Translations under genes and position numbers: made by a program
DNA from: Verrucomicrobiaceae bacterium
GTDB lineage: Bacteria > Verrucomicrobiota > Verrucomicrobiia > Chthoniobacterales > Terrimicrobiaceae
Reading direction: 5' to 3'
DNA: 43,131 nt
Assembly (NCBI GenBank): GCA_007280915.1
Contig: QYQL01000100.1
Coordinates: 1-43,131 of the forward strand
In this document: positions 7,615 to 16,574 of the stretch, piece after piece
Numbering within the stretch: the first letter of the stretch is position 1
How the letters are laid out: each line of letters begins with the position of its first letter
The notes under the pieces: generated by a model
The model's database searches: none
Told to the model about the DNA's origin: nothing
What the model saw: the letters and a program-made list of their open reading frames with translations, nothing else

Positions 7615-9101
7615 TACGGCAGTTCCACATCCCCCGCATCGAGTGGAACGATATCGTCCAGACCCGTGATGGAAAATTCCTCGACAAAAAATCCGTTGCC
7701 CTGAAGGAGCCGGAGGCTTCCGGACGAGTCTCCGCGGTGGATGGCCGTGCGGCTCACATCGTCCCGATTGCTGACCTCGACAAGAGGGAGTCCGTCGGGA
7801 GAAATCAGACGCGATCCGGATTTGTCAAAGACGGCGCGGATGGTCAAAAAGTCCCTCTGCCCGGTGAGCGGATTTTCATTCAGATGAAACCTGACGTCCC
7901 CGGCCTGCTTGGTATCCCCCGCATCAGCCGCAGGTTTTCCTTCCACAAATCCAAACCGTGAAAAATCGTGGATCGTCCGCTCCCAACCGATCGTCCATTC
8001 GCCGCCCTCCGCACGGGTCATCACGCGCAGGCGCTGGAGTCCGGGCTGCGACTCGAGCACGGCAAATTTTTCTTCCGTCCGGGAGGCGCGGATTTTTTCC
8101 GGACGGGGATCTTCCGGCGCCGGGCGGAGCGTGCGGAGAATTTCGCCCCCGGATGTTGCCTGCCCGACAAACGCCGTGCCCTCGACGCTCCCGACAAACC
8201 AAAATGTGTCCGCCGTGCCGAGCGCCACGCTCATCACCGTTCCCGGAATTTCCACTTTCGCAAAAGCATCCTTCCGGATCCAGACACCCTCCGGTGAAGA
8301 CCCTGCCAACCTTGCGGCATCGGCATCGATCGAGGTGAACGCGGAAGGCGCGGGAGCGACAGTTTTTTGATCGAGCGAAGGCAGGCACACTCTGGCGATC
8401 CCTCCGTCGGAGCTGATGAGAAGCGCCGCATCGTCCGCCGCGACAGCGAGGGGAGTTTTTCCGCCTCCACCCGGAGCCGAAAGAATCGCGCTTCCGTCAT
8501 CGAGCGAATGGACCTCGACGGCCGACATCGAGACGACAAAGGCGGAGCTCCTGTTTGTCGCCAGCATGGAAGGGAATGCCGGCACGTCTGCGTCCGTCGT
8601 AACGTCGGAGGCAGGGAGAGGGTGTTTTCCGAGCGTCTCCGACCAGAGAAACCCGCGCTCCTCCGAGATCCTCGAGAGCAGGAAGGCGGGCTTTGACTCC
8701 GCGAGCAAAACCATGTCGCCGTTCTCAAGAAGTGAAAAATCCTGCACGCGCGAAAATCCCGGAAACCCGGCGTCCGCGGCAAAGTCGTTGAACAAAAAAT
8801 CCTCCCCGGAAACCTTCACATCCTCACCGACAAGGTATCCCCGCACATGGTAATTTCCCGCAGGCAATGGATTCCCTCCATCTCCTTTCCCGTCCCAAGT
8901 CGTGATCAGTCCGTTGATGCCGATCCGGAAATCCTCCTGACGGGAAAGTTTGTGAAGCGTCCGCACCAAGCGGCCCGCACCGTCGAAGACTCCGAGTGTG
9001 ATGTGCCCGTCATCCGGAACGGCAAACTCGATCTCCACAGATGCCCGGATGGTGGACATCACAACAAGCGTCGCTCCCAGCAGGATGAAAATTTTCTTCA
9101 C
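7614..9101 (-). CDS. Exported protein with N-terminal FlgD Ig-like domain
   Basis: A protein of 495 residues starting at GTG (VKKIFILLGATLVVMSTIRA, a signal peptide). Residues about 22-95 match a FlgD Ig-like fold: VPDDGHITLGVFDGAGRLVR, then TTWDGKGDGGNPLPAGNYHV. The remaining 400 residues are strand-rich with repeated motifs such as VQDFSLLENGDMVLLAESKP and AVAADDAALLISSDGG, suggesting a beta-propeller, but I cannot name the family. It starts 6 bases after the stop of the GH57 branching enzyme, so the two are probably co-transcribed. A role in carbohydrate binding or as a surface reporter is only a guess. Confidence 0.65.
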   Translation of the reverse strand: MKKIFILLGATLVVMSTIRASVEIEFAVPDDGHITLGVFDGAGRLVRTLHKLSRQEDFRIGINGLITTWDGKGDGGNPLPAGNYHVRGYLVGEDVKVSGEDFLFNDFAADAGFPGFSRVQDFSLLENGDMVLLAESKPAFLLSRISEERGFLWSETLGKHPLPASDVTTDADVPAFPSMLATNRSSAFVVSMSAVEVHSLDDGSAILSAPGGGGKTPLAVAADDAALLISSDGGIARVCLPSLDQKTVAPAPSAFTSIDADAARLAGSSPEGVWIRKDAFAKVEIPGTVMSVALGTADTFWFVGSVEGTAFVGQATSGGEILRTLRPAPEDPRPEKIRASRTEEKFAVLESQPGLQRLRVMTRAEGGEWTIGWERTIHDFSRFGFVEGKPAADAGDTKQAGDVRFHLNENPLTGQRDFLTIRAVFDKSGSRLISPDGLPLVEVSNRDDVSRTAIHRGDSSGSLRLLQGNGFFVEEFSITGLDDIVPLDAGDVELP

Positions 9102-9107
9102 CGGCGG

Positions 9108-10688
9108 TCAGATGTAATATTTCCAGTCAATGTCAGGAAAGAGGCAGTCGCGCTCCTCGCAGGCGGCGAGCAGGGCTTCGTCCTTTGTCCCGGCTTCGAG
9201 CATTTCGTGGAGTTTGGTGAAGCGGAGGATGTGATCCTTCGTCCTGCGGGTGGCGTATTCTGTCGCAGTCCCGGTCTTCATGAGGAACGCCCAGTCGCTC
9301 GACTGCGCGAGCAAAAGCTCACGCGCCATCTGCTTGAGCGCGCGCTGGACGAATTTCGAGCGGGTCTTCGCGTGCTTGCGGGCATCCGCCGTCATGCGCG
9401 CGGCCGCGGCATGCAGATGCGGGTAGATCCAGGAATTGCAGCGGTCGAGCCAGACCTCCCAGTAGCCCTTGTTCCCCCAGCTCGACGGAGAGGGCGCGAC
9501 CATCTGAAGCGTCGGATTTTCAGAGAGGTAGATGCTCGGCGTGGTCAGCCGGAAGACCTTCTGATCGTAGGCCGCCTTCCGCAGAAAAAGGTTCAGAAAC
9601 TCCGGCCCCTCGAACCACCAGTGTCCGAAAAGCTCCGCGTCAAACGGGCTCAACACGAGCGGGTCCACCGGCAGGATCGAGCGCAAATGCTCGAACTGGC
9701 GCTCGCGGTTGTGCAGAAAGTCCGCCGCGTGCGAATCCGCCGCACCCATCGCCCAGTCCCGGTTGTAGATGTCCTTGTTCTCCGCTCCCGTGATCCGGTG
9801 GTATTTGATGCCAGTGTTCCTTCGGTGCCCGATATTCGGGAACACCTGATGCAGGTAATCTTCGGAGAGATCATTTCCGATATCCCGATAAAAGTCCCTG
9901 TAGGCGGGATCGCCGGGATAGCCCTCCCTCGCGCTCCAGACCTGCTTGCTGGACTCGCGGTCGCGGGCGATGACCGCCGGTCCTGCCGGCGTGAAATACG
10001 GAGAGTAGATGGCGAATCTGGGGCGCGGCTCCCCATACATCAGGCCGTGGGCGTCCACCACAAACCAACGCAAATTCGCCTCCTGAAGGATCCGGTCGAT
10101 CCCGGGAACATACCCGCATTCCGGCAGCCAGATCCCCGCGGGATCGCGCCCGAAACAATCCCGGTGGTAGTCGCGCCCGATGAAGATCTGCGCCCGCATC
10201 GCCTCGGGGAACGACTCCATCAACGGCAGGAACCCGTGCGTCGCCGCGCAGGTGATGATCTCGATCATCCCCTCCGCCTGAAGCTGTGCGAATGCACCCA
10301 CGATATCCCGGCCGATTTCCTTCGTGTAAAAATCCAGCGCCCCGGAAAACGTCCGTTGATAGAACTTCGCGAGCTCGTTCACGCGCCCGTCGCCGGCCGT
10401 CCTTTCAATCTCCCGCCTCGCCATTTCAACCCCGCGCCACAGATACCGCTCGGCGCGGTCCTGGAGCAGCCCGTCCCGCAGCATCGCGCAGAGCGTGGGC
10501 GTCATTGTGAACGAAAGTTTCACCGGCGCCTTCTCCACCGCGAGAGCCCGCAGCATCTTCAGCAGCGGGATGTAGGTTTCCGTGATCGCCTCGTAAAGCC
10601 AGTCCTCCTCGAAAAATTCGTCATGCTCCGGATGGCGCACCCACGGGAGATGGGCGTGAAGGAGCAATGCGAGAGAGCCTTGATGCAT
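9108..10688 (-). CDS. GH57 family 1,4-alpha-glucan branching enzyme
   Basis: A 526-residue cytoplasmic enzyme of the GH57/DUF1957 type that makes alpha-1,6 branches in glycogen-like glucans. The N-terminus SLALLLHAHLPWVRHPEH is the GH57 HxH motif region. The nucleophile is expected at Glu190 in GIWLPECGYVPG and the acid/base at Asp350 in SPFDAELFGHWWFEG; both motifs are intact and lie close to the positions known in the archaeal GH57 branching enzyme. The C-terminal helical part (NSWIYPHLHAAAARMTADAR; RALKQMARELLLAQSSDWAF) is the usual substrate-closing domain. I chose ATG at 10688 over an in-frame start 52 codons upstream because that extension overlaps the divergent porin start. It is the first gene of a two-gene minus-strand unit. 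Confidence 0.87.
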   Translation of the reverse strand: MHQGSLALLLHAHLPWVRHPEHDEFFEEDWLYEAITETYIPLLKMLRALAVEKAPVKLSFTMTPTLCAMLRDGLLQDRAERYLWRGVEMARREIERTAGDGRVNELAKFYQRTFSGALDFYTKEIGRDIVGAFAQLQAEGMIEIITCAATHGFLPLMESFPEAMRAQIFIGRDYHRDCFGRDPAGIWLPECGYVPGIDRILQEANLRWFVVDAHGLMYGEPRPRFAIYSPYFTPAGPAVIARDRESSKQVWSAREGYPGDPAYRDFYRDIGNDLSEDYLHQVFPNIGHRRNTGIKYHRITGAENKDIYNRDWAMGAADSHAADFLHNRERQFEHLRSILPVDPLVLSPFDAELFGHWWFEGPEFLNLFLRKAAYDQKVFRLTTPSIYLSENPTLQMVAPSPSSWGNKGYWEVWLDRCNSWIYPHLHAAAARMTADARKHAKTRSKFVQRALKQMARELLLAQSSDWAFLMKTGTATEYATRRTKDHILRFTKLHEMLEAGTKDEALLAACEERDCLFPDIDWKYYI

Positions 10689-10833
10689 TTGTGGGCCGAG
10701 AATACGCACGGTCCCATTTCCCGACAAGGATGGAAGATGGAAGCCAAAAAACGAACGCCAGCTTCCGGCCTGTGACAAAACCGCCGCGCGATTCGTTCTT
10801 GTATCAAGTCCCGCGCAGGAATAAGAACGGCTT

Positions 10834-12231
10834 ATGAGCGACACTCTCCGTGCGGTCCTCCTCCCCTCCCTTTTGTTCTTTCTCGCAGTCCCCGGCCAGG
10901 TCCATGCAAGGACCCACCGTTACGAAAGCGGAACACTTCAGGAGAAACAAAACGGACCGTCGCCGGAGCAAAAGTTTTCCGGGGAGGCGATCGCAGCCGA
11001 GCGTGCCGTCTCAAGCGATCTGTATCGGTTTCCGAACTGGCTGGAAGCCGAGTTCGTGAAGGCGGGCGACAAAGGTATCACGCCGTTCTTCAGCTACTGG
11101 GGGATCTTCCAGGGCAACCCGGTCGGCGGGCTCAGCCAGGAGGTCGCCTATGCGCATGAGATGCTTTTCGGCGCGACGTTCGACATGGAGAAGCTCGTCG
11201 GATGGAAGGGGGCTTCGTTCAAAATATCCGGCTCGGAAAACAGCGGCACAAATCTGTCGGCGACGATCCCGAACGTGTTCAACACCGCGGAATCCTACGT
11301 CTGCCCGACCGGGATGTTTTATGAGATGTATTACACCCAGAAGCTGTTTGACGACTTTCTGGAATTCCGGATCGGCCGGATGGTGGCGGCTGACCAGTTC
11401 TGCGTGCTGCCGGCATTCGGGCTGCAGGTCAGCGGCGGAATCGACGGCAACCCGACAAGCATTTTCCTCAACTCGAACTTCACCAGCTCGCCGAATGCGA
11501 CATGGGGCGCGACGGTGAAGATCAATCCGACACCGATCGTCTACGCGGCCGCCGGGATCTACCAGGCGACAAACCGCCTCGGCAAGGTCGCCTACCACGG
11601 GCTCGACTTTTCCATCCGCTCGAACGACGGGATCCTGATGTTCGCGGAAACCGGATGGAGCCCGACATTCGGGGCAAGGCCGGCGGATACCACGCATGAC
11701 AAGGACGGAAAAAAGACCGTCGTCCCGGCCGAAACCGGGCTTTCCGGCACCTACAAGTTCGGCGGGTATTTCTCGACGTTCCCGTATGCAGGATTCCTCG
11801 GAGGTTCCCAGCAGAACACCTACGGGTTTTATCTGATCGGACAGCAGACGGTCTGGCAGAGCGAGAAGAACTCCAACCACAACCTCGCGGTGTGGGGCGG
11901 CGTCACCTACTCCCCCCAATACCAGGTCGCCCAGATGCCGGTCATGGGATTCGGCGGCACCATCTGGCAGGGGCTCATCCCGACGCGCGATCAGGACCAG
12001 TTCCTCTGCACCTGGATGACCGGCGCGTTCAGCAGCGCCTATGCCGACTCACAGGGAAACAGCGGCAACCCCCGTCCAACAGCGGAAACCGTCTTCGACG
12101 TCAGCTACATCATCAACCTGACCTCCACCATCTTCATCCAGCCCGATATCCAATACATCATCCAGCCGAACGGCGTCGGCACCACCCCGAATGCCCTCGT
12201 CATCGGAGCCCAGTTCGGCTGCAACTTCTGA
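10834..12231 (+). CDS. OprB-family carbohydrate-selective porin
   Basis: A 465-residue outer-membrane protein with a signal peptide (LLPSLLFFLAVPGQVHA) and an OprB-type barrel. Examples are FPNWLEAEFVKAGDKGITPF, FFSYWGIFQGNPVGG, WKGASFKISGSENSGTNLSA, FLEFRIGRMVAADQF, YHGLDFSIRSNDGILMFAET and the closing strand ALVIGAQFGCNF, which ends in Phe as barrels do. OprB porins pass sugars or other small solutes across the outer membrane. Only 35 bases separate it from adiA on the same strand, so it may belong to the arginine cluster and admit its substrate. It is divergent from the GH57 gene, so a sugar role is equally possible. Confidence 0.8.
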   Translation: MSDTLRAVLLPSLLFFLAVPGQVHARTHRYESGTLQEKQNGPSPEQKFSGEAIAAERAVSSDLYRFPNWLEAEFVKAGDKGITPFFSYWGIFQGNPVGGLSQEVAYAHEMLFGATFDMEKLVGWKGASFKISGSENSGTNLSATIPNVFNTAESYVCPTGMFYEMYYTQKLFDDFLEFRIGRMVAADQFCVLPAFGLQVSGGIDGNPTSIFLNSNFTSSPNATWGATVKINPTPIVYAAAGIYQATNRLGKVAYHGLDFSIRSNDGILMFAETGWSPTFGARPADTTHDKDGKKTVVPAETGLSGTYKFGGYFSTFPYAGFLGGSQQNTYGFYLIGQQTVWQSEKNSNHNLAVWGGVTYSPQYQVAQMPVMGFGGTIWQGLIPTRDQDQFLCTWMTGAFSSAYADSQGNSGNPRPTAETVFDVSYIINLTSTIFIQPDIQYIIQPNGVGTTPNALVIGAQFGCNF

Positions 12232-12266
12232 CCGAGATGTAGCAAGTCGGCCCAACTCCTCCCCCC

Positions 12267-14570
12267 ATGATCGAAAGAACAAACACCCGTCTCACGAAAC
12301 GCGTCCTCATCGTGGACGACAAGCTGGCGACCCCTCACACGGCCGGTGGCCGGGCGGTTCGCGAACTCGTCACGGAATTCACCTCCCGCGCGGTGGATGT
12401 CATCGAGGCGGCAACGCTGGAGGACGGCGAGGCGGTCGTTTTGTCAGATGCCTCGGTCACCTGCATGTTTGTGGACTGGACGATCGGCGCCGATGATGCC
12501 TCGACGCACGCTGCGGCGGAATCGCTTCTGAAAACAATCCGCTCGCGCCGCGAAAACGTGCCGGTCTTTCTAATGGGCGACCGCGCCCGGAACCATACGC
12601 CCGGAGTCGAGGTCATGTCGTTGGCCAACGAGTTTGTGTGGATGCTGGAGGATACGGCACCGTTTGTGGCAGGTCGTGCCCTCGCCGCGATGCAACGGTA
12701 TCTGGAGAACCTGCTTCCGCCGTTCACCAAAGCCCTCCTCGCCTACACGGCAACCCGGGAGCATTCTTGGGCCGCGCCAGGACACCAAGGCGGGGTCGCG
12801 TTCACCAAGACGCCCGAAGGACGCGTCTTCTTCGACTACTTCGGTGAGAACCTGTTCCGCACGGATACCGGGATCGAGCGCACTCCGCTCGGCTCGCTGC
12901 TCGACCACGAGGGAGCGATCGGCGAGGCGGAAAAATACGCGGCCCGGGTCTTCGGCTCCCACCTCAGCTACTCGGTTCTCAACGGAACGTCGGGCTCGAA
13001 CCGCTCGATCATGTCCGCGGTCATCAACGACAACCAGCTCGCGCTCTGCGACCGCAACTGCCACAAATCCATCGAACAGGGCCTCGTCATCAGCGGCGGC
13101 ATCCCGGTCTTCTTCCTCCCCACACGCAACCGCTACGGCATCATCGGCCCGATCCCGCCACACGAATTCTCGCCAGAGGCGATCCAGCAAAAAATCTCCG
13201 GCCATCCGCTTGCGCACCTTGCCACCTCCTGCTCCCCGGTCTATGCGGTGGTGACGAACTGCACCTACGACGGCATGTGCTACCACGCGGCTGACGTGCA
13301 GAACCTGCTGGAGCAGAGCGTGGACACGATCCACTTCGACGAAGCCTGGTATGCCTACGCCCGGTTCAACCCGATGTATCGCGACCGCCACGCGATGCGG
13401 GGCGATCCGAAAGACCACCCTGCCGACGGCCCGACCGTCTTCGCCACCCACTCGACCCACAAACTCCTCGCCGCCCTCTCGCAGGCCTCTTACATCCACA
13501 TCCGCAACGGCCGCCGACCAATCGTTCACAGCCGGTTCAACGAGGCCTACATGGCCCAGGCGAGCACATCTCCTCTCTACGCGATCATCTCCTCGAACGA
13601 GATCGGCGCGGCCATGATGGACGGCCCGGCGGGACTCTCGCTCACGAACGATGTCATTCGCGAAGCAGTTGATTTCCGACAGGCTCTCTCCCGCGCACAC
13701 CGCGAGTTCGCAAAAAAATCCGACTGGTTTTTCTGGCCGTGGAACGCCCCGGAAGTCCGCGACCCCTCGACCGGCGAGAACGTTCCCTTCGCCGACGCGC
13801 CCGCCGACCTCCTCGCCACCGACCCGGACTGCTGGATCCTCCACCCCGGGGAAAAGTGGCACGGCTTCGACGGCATCCCCGACGGCTGGTGCATGCTCGA
13901 CCCGATCAAGGCGGGCATCGTCTGCCCGGGCATGGGAGAAAACGGCGAACTCGAGGAAAACGGCATTCCGGCGGCGGTCCTCAGCAGCTTCCTCTACCGA
14001 CGCGGCATCATCCCATCACGCACGACCGACTTCATGGTCCTCTGCCTGTTCTCGGTCGGCATCACCAAGGGAAAATGGGGCACGCTCATCAACACCCTCC
14101 TCAACTTCAAGGACTCCTACGACCGCAACGAGGCGCTGGAAACGATGCTGCCCGACCTCGTGAAGTCGGCTCCCGCGCGCTACGGCGCGATGGGCGTCCG
14201 CGACCTCTGCAACGAGATGTTCGCCCGCATGAAAACCAGCGCGATGGACAAAGCCCAGGCCGCCGCATTCGGAAACCTTCCCACCCCCGTCATGCCCCCG
14301 CGCGCCGCAAATGCAAAGCTCATGTCGGGCGAGGTCGAACTCCTCCCGCTCGACGCAATGCCCGGACGCACGATCGCCGTCGGCGCGATCCCCTACCCGC
14401 CCGGGATCCCGATCCTCATGCCGGGCGAAAATATCGGCCCCGCCGACGGACCCTGGCTTACGTTCCTCCGCTCGATGGAGGACTGGGGCCGCGAATTCCC
14501 GGGCTTCGAAAAAATCGTCGAAGGCGCCGTCGTCGAAGACGGCAAATACCACTTCTGGTGCATCAAATAA
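12267..14570 (+). CDS. adiA: Biodegradative arginine decarboxylase AdiA
   Basis: Decarboxylates arginine to agmatine and CO2, consuming a cytoplasmic proton; PLP-dependent. The 767-residue protein follows E. coli AdiA along its length: an N-terminal receiver-like wing domain (KRVLIVDDKLATPH; VPVFLMGDRARNH), the linker FVWMLEDTAPFVAGRALAAM, and the PLP domain (HSWAAPGHQGGVAFTKTPEG read as EHSWAAPGHQGG). Further matches are NGTSGSNRSIMSAVI, HFDEAWYAYARFNP and the PLP lysine at K399 in FATHSTHKLLAALSQASY. The C-terminal domain includes WHGFDGIPDGWCMLDPIKAG, RTTDFMVLCLFSVGITKGKW and IPYPPGIPILMPGENIG. Arginine rather than lysine is favoured by SWAAPGHQGG and TDTGIERTPLGSLLDH, both AdiA-type. adiC follows, beyond a GxxExxY element. 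No Shine-Dalgarno tract is visible. Confidence 0.93.
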   Translation: MIERTNTRLTKRVLIVDDKLATPHTAGGRAVRELVTEFTSRAVDVIEAATLEDGEAVVLSDASVTCMFVDWTIGADDASTHAAAESLLKTIRSRRENVPVFLMGDRARNHTPGVEVMSLANEFVWMLEDTAPFVAGRALAAMQRYLENLLPPFTKALLAYTATREHSWAAPGHQGGVAFTKTPEGRVFFDYFGENLFRTDTGIERTPLGSLLDHEGAIGEAEKYAARVFGSHLSYSVLNGTSGSNRSIMSAVINDNQLALCDRNCHKSIEQGLVISGGIPVFFLPTRNRYGIIGPIPPHEFSPEAIQQKISGHPLAHLATSCSPVYAVVTNCTYDGMCYHAADVQNLLEQSVDTIHFDEAWYAYARFNPMYRDRHAMRGDPKDHPADGPTVFATHSTHKLLAALSQASYIHIRNGRRPIVHSRFNEAYMAQASTSPLYAIISSNEIGAAMMDGPAGLSLTNDVIREAVDFRQALSRAHREFAKKSDWFFWPWNAPEVRDPSTGENVPFADAPADLLATDPDCWILHPGEKWHGFDGIPDGWCMLDPIKAGIVCPGMGENGELEENGIPAAVLSSFLYRRGIIPSRTTDFMVLCLFSVGITKGKWGTLINTLLNFKDSYDRNEALETMLPDLVKSAPARYGAMGVRDLCNEMFARMKTSAMDKAQAAAFGNLPTPVMPPRAANAKLMSGEVELLPLDAMPGRTIAVGAIPYPPGIPILMPGENIGPADGPWLTFLRSMEDWGREFPGFEKIVEGAVVEDGKYHFWCIK

Positions 14571-14581
14571 CACACACCATC

Positions 14582-15029
14582 AACCGCAGATTAACGCAGA
14601 TGAGCGCAGATTTTTCAGAGGTAGAGAGGAAGAGAGATCCGGAAACTTATGCGATTATCGGTGCGGCAATGGAAGTCCACCGCGAGTTGCGACACGGATT
14701 GGTCGAGCCTGTTTATCAAGATGGCTTGGAAGTCGAGTTTTCTGCGCGGAATTCCCTTCGAGCGGGAGAAACTCCTGAAGGTTTTCTACAAGGGAAACCC
14801 ACTGCCCAGCTTCTTCAAGGCCGACTTTGTCTGTTACGAATCGGTCATCGTCGAGTGCAAAGCACAGGTATCCATCGGTGCCGCCGAGGATGCCCAAGTC
14901 ATCAACTGCCTCCGGATCACGAGCCTCGAACGTGCCGTCCTACTCAACTTCGGAACCCCTTCGCTTCAATATAAACGCCTTGTCCTTTCCAAAAAATAAT
15001 CTGCGCAAATCCGCGTTAATCTGCGGTTT
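14582..15029 (+). mobile_element. GxxExxY element with inverted decamer-repeat ends (copy 1)
   Basis: The unit has a left end of three head-to-tail decamers (CGCAGATTAA, CGCAGATGAG, CGCAGATTTT at 14585-14614) and a right end with the same motif inverted (ATCTGCG at 14999, 15009 and 15019). The ends match as an inverted repeat of roughly 30 of 34 bases and enclose one GxxExxY gene. The gene's ATG lies in the second left decamer and its stop touches the right end. Related ends occur at 16575-16779 and 42147-42180, which shows dispersal. No transposase is present and no target-site duplication is evident, so the mechanism of movement is unknown. Confidence 0.6.
14600..14999 (+). pseudogene. GxxExxY family protein, frameshifted
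   Basis: Two overlapping frames together give one GxxExxY protein (PD-(D/E)XK-like fold, function unknown). Frame one gives MSADFSEVERKRDPETYAII, GAAMEVHRELRHG and the name motif GLVEPVY, then derails after GLEVEF near 14740. Reading resumes one base along, from CTG at 14742: LRGIPFEREKLLKVFYKGN, PLPSFFKADFVCYES, VIVECKAQVSIGAAEDAQVI and LLNFGTPSLQYKRLVLSKK. Compared with the usual EFxLRGIPFERE spacing the join is one residue short, so a 2-base deletion is more likely than a programmed shift. The conserved E..K/A core survives in the second half. I call it a recent pseudogene. Confidence 0.75.
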
Positions 15030-15038
15030 AAAAAACAT

Positions 15039-16343
15039 ATGAGCTCATCATCCAAAAAAGTCGGAGTCATCCCCGCCACCCTGATGGTCGCGGGCAACAT
15101 CATGGGTTCGGGCGTCTTCATGCTCCCGGCCAACCTTGCCGCCACGGGAGGGATCGCCATCTTCGGCTGGGCGGTCACAATCACCGGCGCGATCTGCCTC
15201 GCCATGGTCTATGCGAAAATGGCATCCATCGACGACAGCGCGGGCGGATCCTACGCCTATGCGCGCCGCGCGTTCGGGCCGTTCATCGGATACCAGACAA
15301 ACCTCTTGTATTGGCTTGCCGGATGGATCGGAAACGTCGCGCTCGCGGTCGTCGGCGTCGGATATCTGAGCTACTTCTTTCCAGCGCTCAAGGATCCCTA
15401 CGTGCTCGCCGCCGCCTGCGTCGGCATGATCTGGCTGTTCACGTTCCTCAACATCCTCGGCCCGCGCATCACGACACAGGTCCAGTCGGTCACCACGATC
15501 CTCGCGCTCGTCGCGATCATCGGCGTCGCGATCGTCGGATGGTTTAAATTCAACCCCGCAACCTACATGGCCGCATGGAACGTCACCGGGCAAAGCACGT
15601 TCAGCGCGATCCAGGGAGTTCTTAACGTCACGCTCTGGTCATTCATCGGCGTCGAAACCGCCGCGGTCGCCGCCGGCGTCGTGGACAACCCGAAAAAAAA
15701 TGTCCCGATCGCCACCATCGGCGGCGTCCTCCTCGCCGCCGTGACCTACGTCCTCTCCTGCACCGCGATCATGGGAGCGATCCCGAATGCCGTGCTGGTC
15801 AAATCTGCAGCCCCGTTTGCAGACTGCGCGAAGCTCGCGCTCGGCAACACCGGCGGGGCGATCGTCTCGTTCTGCGCGGCCGCCGGATGCCTCGGCTCGC
15901 TCGGCGGATGGGTTCTCGCCACCGCCCAGACCGCCAAGGCCGCGGCCAACGATGGCCTCTTCCCGAAAATTTTCGGCGACTCGAACCAGCATGATGTACC
16001 GGTGAAAAATCTCATCATCACCGGGTTTCTCATGACAGGCGCGCAGCTCCTCACGATCTCCCCGACGGCATCGAAGGAATTCGGAGTGATCTCCTCGATC
16101 GCCGTCCTCATGACCCTTGTCGCCTACGTCTATGTCGCGGCGGCCCTGGTCTGGATCGCCAAAAAGGTCGGGATTGGTCTCGGCCTCATGATCGGCGTCA
16201 CCACCGTGTATTGCCTGTGGGCCGTCCTCGGATCCGATCCGAAGCAGGTCATCTGGCTCGCAATCACGCTCCTGCTGAGCGCCGTCTGCTACACGATCAA
16301 CCAGGTCACCCACAAAAAACCCGCCCCCGAAAAACCCGTCTGA
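15039..16343 (+). CDS. adiC: Arginine:agmatine antiporter AdiC
   Basis: An APC-superfamily inner-membrane antiporter of 434 residues with about 12 membrane segments. It exchanges external arginine for internal agmatine and so completes the acid-resistance cycle with AdiA. Similarity to E. coli AdiC is very close: [20 protein letters not shown] (residues N20 and S24, matching N22 and S26), [64 protein letters not shown] (W200 and E206, matching W202 and E208) and [20 protein letters not shown] (W291, matching W293). All substrate-contact positions that I can check are kept. The leader is the right end of the GxxExxY element, 10 bases upstream. A small membrane peptide gene follows after 4 bases. 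Confidence 0.93.
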   Translation: MSSSSKKVGVIPATLMVAGNIMGSGVFMLPANLAATGGIAIFGWAVTITGAICLAMVYAKMASIDDSAGGSYAYARRAFGPFIGYQTNLLYWLAGWIGNVALAVVGVGYLSYFFPALKDPYVLAAACVGMIWLFTFLNILGPRITTQVQSVTTILALVAIIGVAIVGWFKFNPATYMAAWNVTGQSTFSAIQGVLNVTLWSFIGVETAAVAAGVVDNPKKNVPIATIGGVLLAAVTYVLSCTAIMGAIPNAVLVKSAAPFADCAKLALGNTGGAIVSFCAAAGCLGSLGGWVLATAQTAKAAANDGLFPKIFGDSNQHDVPVKNLIITGFLMTGAQLLTISPTASKEFGVISSIAVLMTLVAYVYVAAALVWIAKKVGIGLGLMIGVTTVYCLWAVLGSDPKQVIWLAITLLLSAVCYTINQVTHKKPAPEKPV

Positions 16344-16347
16344 TCCC

Positions 16348-16557
16348 ATGCGCCCGATCCTCATTGTTTTCCTCGTCTTCGCCGCCGGCATCTTCCTCGG
16401 CCATGAATACTGGCCGGAACACCACTCCGACCCGGCCTGGCACTTCCGGTTCCACCGCGGCAAAATGCCGCCGTTCGCTGCACAACAGGAGACCACCAAC
16501 AAACCTCCCGCCCAACACGGCCGCATCCTGCACAAACCGGCACCGCAGACAAACTGA
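16348..16557 (+). CDS. Small single-span, His-rich membrane protein
   Basis: A 69-residue protein with one N-terminal hydrophobic segment (RPILIVFLVFAAGIFLG) and a tail rich in His, Pro and Gln (HEYWPEHHSDPAWHFRFHRG; HGRILHKPAPQTN). It begins 4 bases after the adiC stop, so it is probably co-translated with it. I recognise no family. The histidines would be pH-responsive near neutrality and could bind metal; small single-span proteins next to transporters sometimes act as accessory subunits. This is inference. It may also be a non-functional frame. Confidence 0.5.
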   Translation: MRPILIVFLVFAAGIFLGHEYWPEHHSDPAWHFRFHRGKMPPFAAQQETTNKPPAQHGRILHKPAPQTN

Positions 16558-16574
16558 ACTAAAGAAGAGGCTTT

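Noticed and set aside
12570-13862. 430-codon minus-strand frame inside adiA
   Set aside because: A shadow of the GC-rich adiA codons. The plus strand has full AdiA similarity.
14735-14745. Programmed +1 frameshift in GxxExxY
   Set aside because: The joined protein is one residue short compared with the family and no stimulatory stop or structure is evident, so a deletion is simpler.
13739-14974. 411-codon plus-strand frame running from adiA into the GxxExxY gene
   Set aside because: Most of it is an alternative frame of adiA. Only the end, from the ATG at 14600, corresponds to real GxxExxY sequence.
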